Of a DNA stretch of 64,000 nt, positions 58,410 through 64,000 are shown one piece after another. A program made the position numbers and the translations under genes. The DNA is from Sclerotiophoma versabilis (Eukaryota > Ascomycota > Dothideomycetes > Pleosporales > Didymellaceae), in NCBI GenBank assembly GCA_012274445.1, contig JAAROD010000014.1:799001-863000 (forward strand). Reading direction: 5' to 3'. Within the stretch, counting starts at the first letter, position 1. Every line of letters begins with the position of its first letter. The notes under the pieces are model-generated. The model saw only the letters and a program-made list of their open reading frames with translations. It was not told the origin of the DNA and did not search any database.

Positions 58410-61092
58410 TAGACCTTAAGCTAAAACTAGAGAAGTATAAATAGTATAAGAAAGAAGTTAAGTTTCTTAGCTATATTATGGAAAGATAAAGAGTTAAAAT
58501 AAGTAAAAAGAAAATATAGGTTATAAAAGATTAGCTAATACCTACTATAGTTAAAGAAATTTAAGAATTTCTTAGGTTTATTAATTTTAACTAATACTTT
58601 ATTAAGAACTACTTTATAAAGGCTTTACTACTTATAAGACTTATATAGAAGAATATACTCTTTAAGTAGAAATAAGTATAAGAGAATACTTTCTAATTAC
58701 TTAAGTAAGTATATATAGAGCCTTTTATACTAATTATATTTAGAAGTAGTAAGCCTATATACTTTAAAATAAATACCTTAGATTTAGTACTAGAAGTATA
58801 TATTACTTAAGAATAAAATAGTTAATAGTATCTAATTACCTACTACTTAAGAAAGTTTATAGTACTAGTAGAATATTATAATATATATAATAAAAAGCTT
58901 ATAGCTATTATTAATATATTATAATATTAGAGAGTATATATAAAAAGCTACTTAGAACTTACTATCTATATAGATTATAAGAACTTAGTATATTTTACTA
59001 CTACTAAGGTTCTAAACTAATAATAAGTACGCTAGTTAGAAATACGTAGTTAGTATAAGTTTAAGATTCTATATATACTAGAAAGAGAAAATAGTAAAGT
59101 AAATATACTTAGTTAATACTATAACCTTATAGGTAAGAAGATAATTAAAAAATTTACTATTCTTAGAGTTAATAAGAATAAGTTATTAGAACTATTACAG
59201 CAGCTTAATTTAGTAATATAAGTTTAGTAGAAAAAATATATTCTAGAGTAAGTACTAGAGAAACTTTAAAAGAAAGTTATTTTAAGATATTATAATAATA
59301 TACTATATAAACACTCTAGTATTACCTATACTATAGAACTTATTAAGTAATACTATAAGTTCTTTAATATAAAGAATAAAGTTACTAGGTTTATTAGAAA
59401 CTATATATAGTACTAATAGAATAAGTATAGTATATACTAAGTATAGAAAGGTATAAGTAAAAGAGCTACTATTAGTACTATAAATAAATAATATAATAGA
59501 TTTTATTATATAGCTACTACTCTCTAAGAACTCTATTATAGAATATACCTATAACTTAATCTTTATTATAGTAGATTAATTTACTAAATATACTAAAATA
59601 ATACTATTTAAATCTAGCTATACTATATAGTAGTTAGCTATAGTATTTATTAATTAGATTATCTACTACTATAGAATACCTAAAATAATTATTAGTAATA
59701 GAGATAAGCTTTTTATATTAAATTATTAGACTATAATACTTACTATATTAAGTACTAAGAAAAAGCTATTTATAGCCTATTATCTATAAATAGATAGATA
59801 AATAAAAAGAATAAATTAGACTATAGAAATATACCTTTAGATCTATAGTAACTAAGAATAAGATAACTAGGTCTTACTATTATCTATAGTATAGATTATA
59901 TATAATAATAAGTTATTAGAAGTAATAGGTATAATGCTATTCTTTATTAACTATTAAAAATACCTAAATTTCTTTACTTAATTTCTTAATTACTTTATTT
60001 AAACAGAATTAGTAATAGCTTTAGTAGTTAAACTAAAGAAAGTATACTAGAAATTACTTAAAAATATTATATAAGCTTAAGATTAAGCTATTTTATATAT
60101 TAACTAGGAATAAAAAATAGTATCTTAACTAAAGAAGAGAGATAAGGTCTATTTTCTTATAAAAAATCTTAGAATATAGAGAGTAATAAAAAAACTAAAT
60201 AAGGTTAAAGTTAAACTATTTTTTATTTCTAAGTAAATTAGCCTAGTTAACTATTAGCTTAAGCTACCTAAGAATATAAGAATCTACCTAGTATTCTATA
60301 TTTTACTATTAGAACCTACTAATCTAAGAATGCTAATCTAAAGAGACTTTTACTACTAGGCTAATAGTAATAATAAGTAGAAAGTTAAAAAAATATTAAT
60401 ATATTAGAGAACTAAGAAAGATATTTAATACCTAGTTAAGTAGTTAGGTTACTCTAAATTAGAAAATATATAGAAACTTCTAATATACTTTTTAAACTAC
60501 TACTAATTAGTATAAAGGTACTATAATTTATAATAAACTTTTTAATAAGCCTAAAAGTAGCCTAGGTTATAAATAAAGTATATATATCTATTAATACTAC
60601 TAGATAATCTATCTTCTTAGTAAGATTTAGTTCTTTTAATTTAGCTATATTATTTACTATATACAGCGCCTTTTACTATATATAATTCTTAGCTTATTTT
60701 AGAATCTTCTTATTTTATAATAACTGTATAATAATAGTTACTAATAAAGTTTTATCTTCTTCTACCTTCTTTTTATACTCTTTATAAGAATAATCTAGTA
60801 ACTTTTATAATATATTAATATAAGGCTTTCTAGCCTTAGTATACTTAGTATACTTTAAATACTTTATAGTATATAGTATAATATAGTACTTATAGCCTTT
60901 AAAGAAATAGTAGTTATAAAAGACTTTAGTAGAAGTATTAGCTTAATAAATTTCTAGACTAAGTTAAAAGTTATAGGTATAAGAAGATATCTTAATATAC
61001 TAGCTACTAGATATAAAAATAAGCTTAGTTTTATATAAGCCTAGATACTAGTTATATAGTTTAAGAATAAACTTAAAAAAGAAGAAGAATAG
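58410..61092 (+). mobile_element. 5'-truncated second R copy (R2)
   Basis: Starts abruptly in reverse transcriptase at the equivalent of 55,227 and runs to the polypurine tract, about the same length as 55,227-57,911. It is RIP-mutated independently of R1. The LTR-internal-LTR-partial internal-LTR pattern suggests LTR recombination followed by a deletion. Confidence 0.8.
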
Positions 61093-61419
61093 TATTATAA
61101 TTCTATATAAATAAAGTAGTATAGTAATTAAGTAGCTAATTAGAGCTCTTACCTTTAAGCTAGAGGTAGAGTTAAAAAGAATCTTTCTTTATATAGTTAT
61201 ATAATAAACTTATTAATAAGTATAATATATATAACCTACTAATTAATAAGTATTATTTTCTAGTAAGTATATAGTTAGTAGAAATATATTTCTTATAGTT
61301 TATATCTAACTTAGTTAATTAAGTTTATTTATAGAATCTTAACTCTAACTCTTAAGCTAGATAGTCTACTCTATACTACTTATTATTAACCTCTATTATT
61401 ATAGTATTTTACTAGGTAA
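61093..61419 (+). repeat. LTR of R2, interrupted
   Basis: The first ~330 bp of the R LTR, breaking off at GGTAA where gypsy G2 is inserted. The remainder must lie to the right of the window. Confidence 0.75.
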
Positions 61420-61609
61420 TATTAAGAGTTAAAGTAGCCTTCTAATAAGTATATATTTATTCTATACTATAGAAGTAGAAAGATAGAAAAGAAAGAAGAA
61501 ATTATCTCTTCTTATATAAAATATAGCAAGATACTAAGCTATACTCTATAAATACGTGTGTAGGTTTAGTATATAGTCTTATATACTTAGAGCTTAACCT
61601 ATTATAACA
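61420..61609 (-). repeat. 3' LTR of gypsy G2
   Basis: 190 bp; on the minus strand it starts TGTTATAATAGG and ends TTAATA. Partner of the G1 LTR at 15,750-15,940. Confidence 0.8.
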
Positions 61610-64000
61610 CTCTTCTTCTTTACTTTAATATATTTACTTATATATAAAACTTAGAGTAGTAATATAATAGTAAAATAGTTACCTATAGGCTACTATTCTT
61701 AAAATAAAGTACAGGGTCTAAATTAGGTAATCTAGGTTTTACTATAGAGCTATAATCTTATTATATATATACTCCTTTACTTATACTTATATAGTACTAG
61801 CTAATTATAGTTTATTTATATATAGCTTTAGTACTAGTAGTAGTTCTAATTAGTTATATTACCTTATCTTATAACTTAACTTATAATTACTCTTTTATAT
61901 AGTAACTATTAGTTTATTAACTTTACCTTAAAACCTCTATAGCCTTAGTAAGGGTATATAAGTTCTCTATATAAACTATATAGACCTTTCTCTAGAAGCT
62001 CTTCTTTTTCTTTACTTTATACTTAACTTATTAATTATTCTATAAGTTTTATATACTTTTCTAGAAGTCTTTTTCTTTAATAATCTTCTACTTCTATATA
62101 TTATTATATCTACTCCTGCTTGCAGTATATAGAGTTCTAGTAGCTAGCTAAGTAGTAGCCTTAACTATCTTTAAGGTTCTACTAGTAGCTCTATAAACAG
62201 CACTTACTCTACTACCTTTAACTACTTTATTAATATTACTTACTAGCTTATTACTTATATAACTACTAGAAGCGTTATTCTAGCTAATATTAATATTCCT
62301 TAAGGTTCTACTAACTTTAACTAGCACTATACTATATAGTATATTATAGATAAGGCTATTACTAATAAGCTCTGCTAGGTTCTTATATTTACTTCTATAC
62401 AGTACTCTTCTCTTTTATAGTCTTTTTCTTTACTAATATTCTATATAGATTAATATCTATTATATTACTAATTACTTTTTTTACTTTTATAACTAGTCTC
62501 TATATAATACTGTTTTTAGTTCTAGAGTCTATAATTACTCTTCTATTATTACTTATATAACTATTTATACTTATTAGCTACTTACCTAGTACCTCTTCTA
62601 CCTTAAGGCCTTTATTATTTACTCCTATAGTGCTGTTAACCTTACTAGTTATACTAATAACTGCGCTACTGCTATTTAAAGTAAGAAAATATTTATAGCT
62701 TTTCTTAGCTATATATCTATTATTAGGCAGTAGAATAGAGCTTACTCTAACTATATATAAAGTAATAGTAGTACTTATTACTACTTTACTAACTCTTATA
62801 TAGGTACTTCTTCTAAGTCTACTAATAGTACTTCTAGTACCTCTAGTTATTCTAGTAGACAGGCTATTATAGCCTCTATAGAGAAGAGACACTTTAGTAA
62901 TACTAAGTAGGCTCTTAGTAGTATATATAGTTCTTCTTTATAGTTACTATTTATAATATAGGTAAGGTTCTTTCTCTAGTTTCTAGCTAGTCTTTCTATA
63001 GGTAGCTGTATATCTCTTATATAAGCTATCTAACTTCTATAGGCTTTAGTATTAATAATATTAGCTTTTAGCTCCTAAGTTAGAGCTTTATAGCCTACCT
63101 ACTTAACTTAATATTATAGTTAATTATTCTATACGCGTTTATTAATAATACCTTTAATAAGGTATTCTAGGTGTTTCTCTTAGTCTTTATCTTATATAAT
63201 AACTATCTCTAGTACTTAATTATTATATTATAAAGAGAGTAGATTAGTTATAGTAGGTTATAGTAAATTAATAAAGTAGAACTTAGTCTACTATAGAATA
63301 TTAAGTTTAACCTAGTAGGGGTCTTATATACAGGCTACTTAGAACTTTCTATTTTTCTAATCTAGCTTTTTACTAGGTCTATTAGTCTGAATATTTTTTA
63401 AGTTTAGCTAGACCTAGTCTCTAACTTAGTATTTAGGTACTAGTTATCTTATATAGTTAGCCTAAGCTTTCTATTATAATTAGAAGTATATTATTACTAA
63501 AATTATCTAGTCTACTGCTTAGTATAAGGTTTATATAATTATATTAGCCTACTTCTTTAGATCTATTATATAATCTATTAGGTTACCTTTAGCTAGGTTA
63601 TCTAGCAGGTCTAAAGAAAACAGTGTATTCTTAAACCTATATTAAAAGAAGAAGAGTAAGACTCTAGTTATTAAGTTTATATAGGTATTAAGTACTAGTT
63701 CTAGTATTAGAGTAAGTATAGCCTAGTTATCTTATACTTAGTTTATATATATACATACTACTACTTTAATATTACTATTAGCTCTCTTAGTAAGTCTATC
63801 TATTTATAGGTAGAATATAGTAGAAAGGTTCTATTATACACCTAGAAGTTTATATACTCTTCTCTAGAGTTTACTAATAAACTTAGTACCTCTATCTAAG
63901 GTAATAGACTATAAAAGTCTATATAGTTAGTAAACTTCTTATATAAATACCTAAGTAATATTATCTACTTTAATCTTTTCTAAAAAGATTAGAATTATAC
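61420..64000 (-). mobile_element. Gypsy relic G2 (same family as G1), runs off the right edge
   Basis: The LTR at 61,420-61,609 is followed on the plus side by CTCTTCTTCTTTAC, the complement of a polypurine tract (61,610-61,620), so this is a 3' LTR in minus orientation. The interior from about 62,650 to 64,000 is the reverse complement of about 51,300 down to 49,970 of G1. The 1.05 kb between 61,610 and 62,650 is the 3' end that G1 lost to the R insertion. All frames are RIP-damaged. Confidence 0.75.

Overview
The window looks like a chromosome segment of a filamentous ascomycete, most likely a dothideomycete. This is inferred from 47-53 nt spliceosomal introns, a fungal amino-acid transporter, a LysM/hevein protein, and above all the sequence composition. 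GC-normal gene islands alternate with long AT-rich blocks in which CpA and TpG are almost absent and TpA is abundant, the mark of repeat-induced point mutation (RIP). No ribosomal or tRNA gene, CRISPR or other bacterial feature was seen.

Layout: 1-2,300 is GC-normal and holds the 5' part of an amino-acid permease gene. 2,300-8,165 is RIP-mutated DNA with pogo/Fot-type transposon relics and a stray gypsy LTR. 8,165-12,133 is a gene island with an intact unknown nuclear-type protein gene and a LysM + CBM18 chitin-binding gene broken by two Trp-to-TAG changes of the RIP type. From 12,134 to the end is a stack of nested elements.

Target-site duplications (TSDs) and paired LTRs order the stack. 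A pogo relic (12,134-14,966) is followed by an old gypsy, G1, starting at 15,750. Copia element A (16,545-24,051, TSD TCTAC) interrupts its gag. Copia-like element Y (25,017-47,550, TSD ACTCT) interrupts its protease. Y contains copia element B (25,890-40,636, TSD GTAAT) and a 467-bp TRIM-like element (44,820-45,286, TSD GTATA). B contains a solo LTR (27,864-28,155, TSD GTATC) and an intact chromovirus (30,172-37,157, TSD GCGCC). The 3' part of G1 is interrupted by RIP-mutated relatives of the intact chromovirus (51,311-61,419), which carry a TRIM solo LTR (52,424-52,509, TSD ACTAC) and are cut at the right by a second G-type element, G2.

The intact chromovirus is the only large element without RIP damage. 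Its two 501-bp LTRs read as identical. It has Gag with a CCHC knuckle and three W-C-C-H motifs, a UUUUUUA -1 frameshift site, a complete protease-RT-RNase H-integrase-chromodomain Pol, a probable self-priming site, and a convergent antisense gene for a small Zn(II)2Cys6 coiled-coil protein. The last, with traces of a counterpart in the old relatives, is the best candidate for an undescribed system. The TRIM family and the RIP-broken LysM gene are the next most interesting items.
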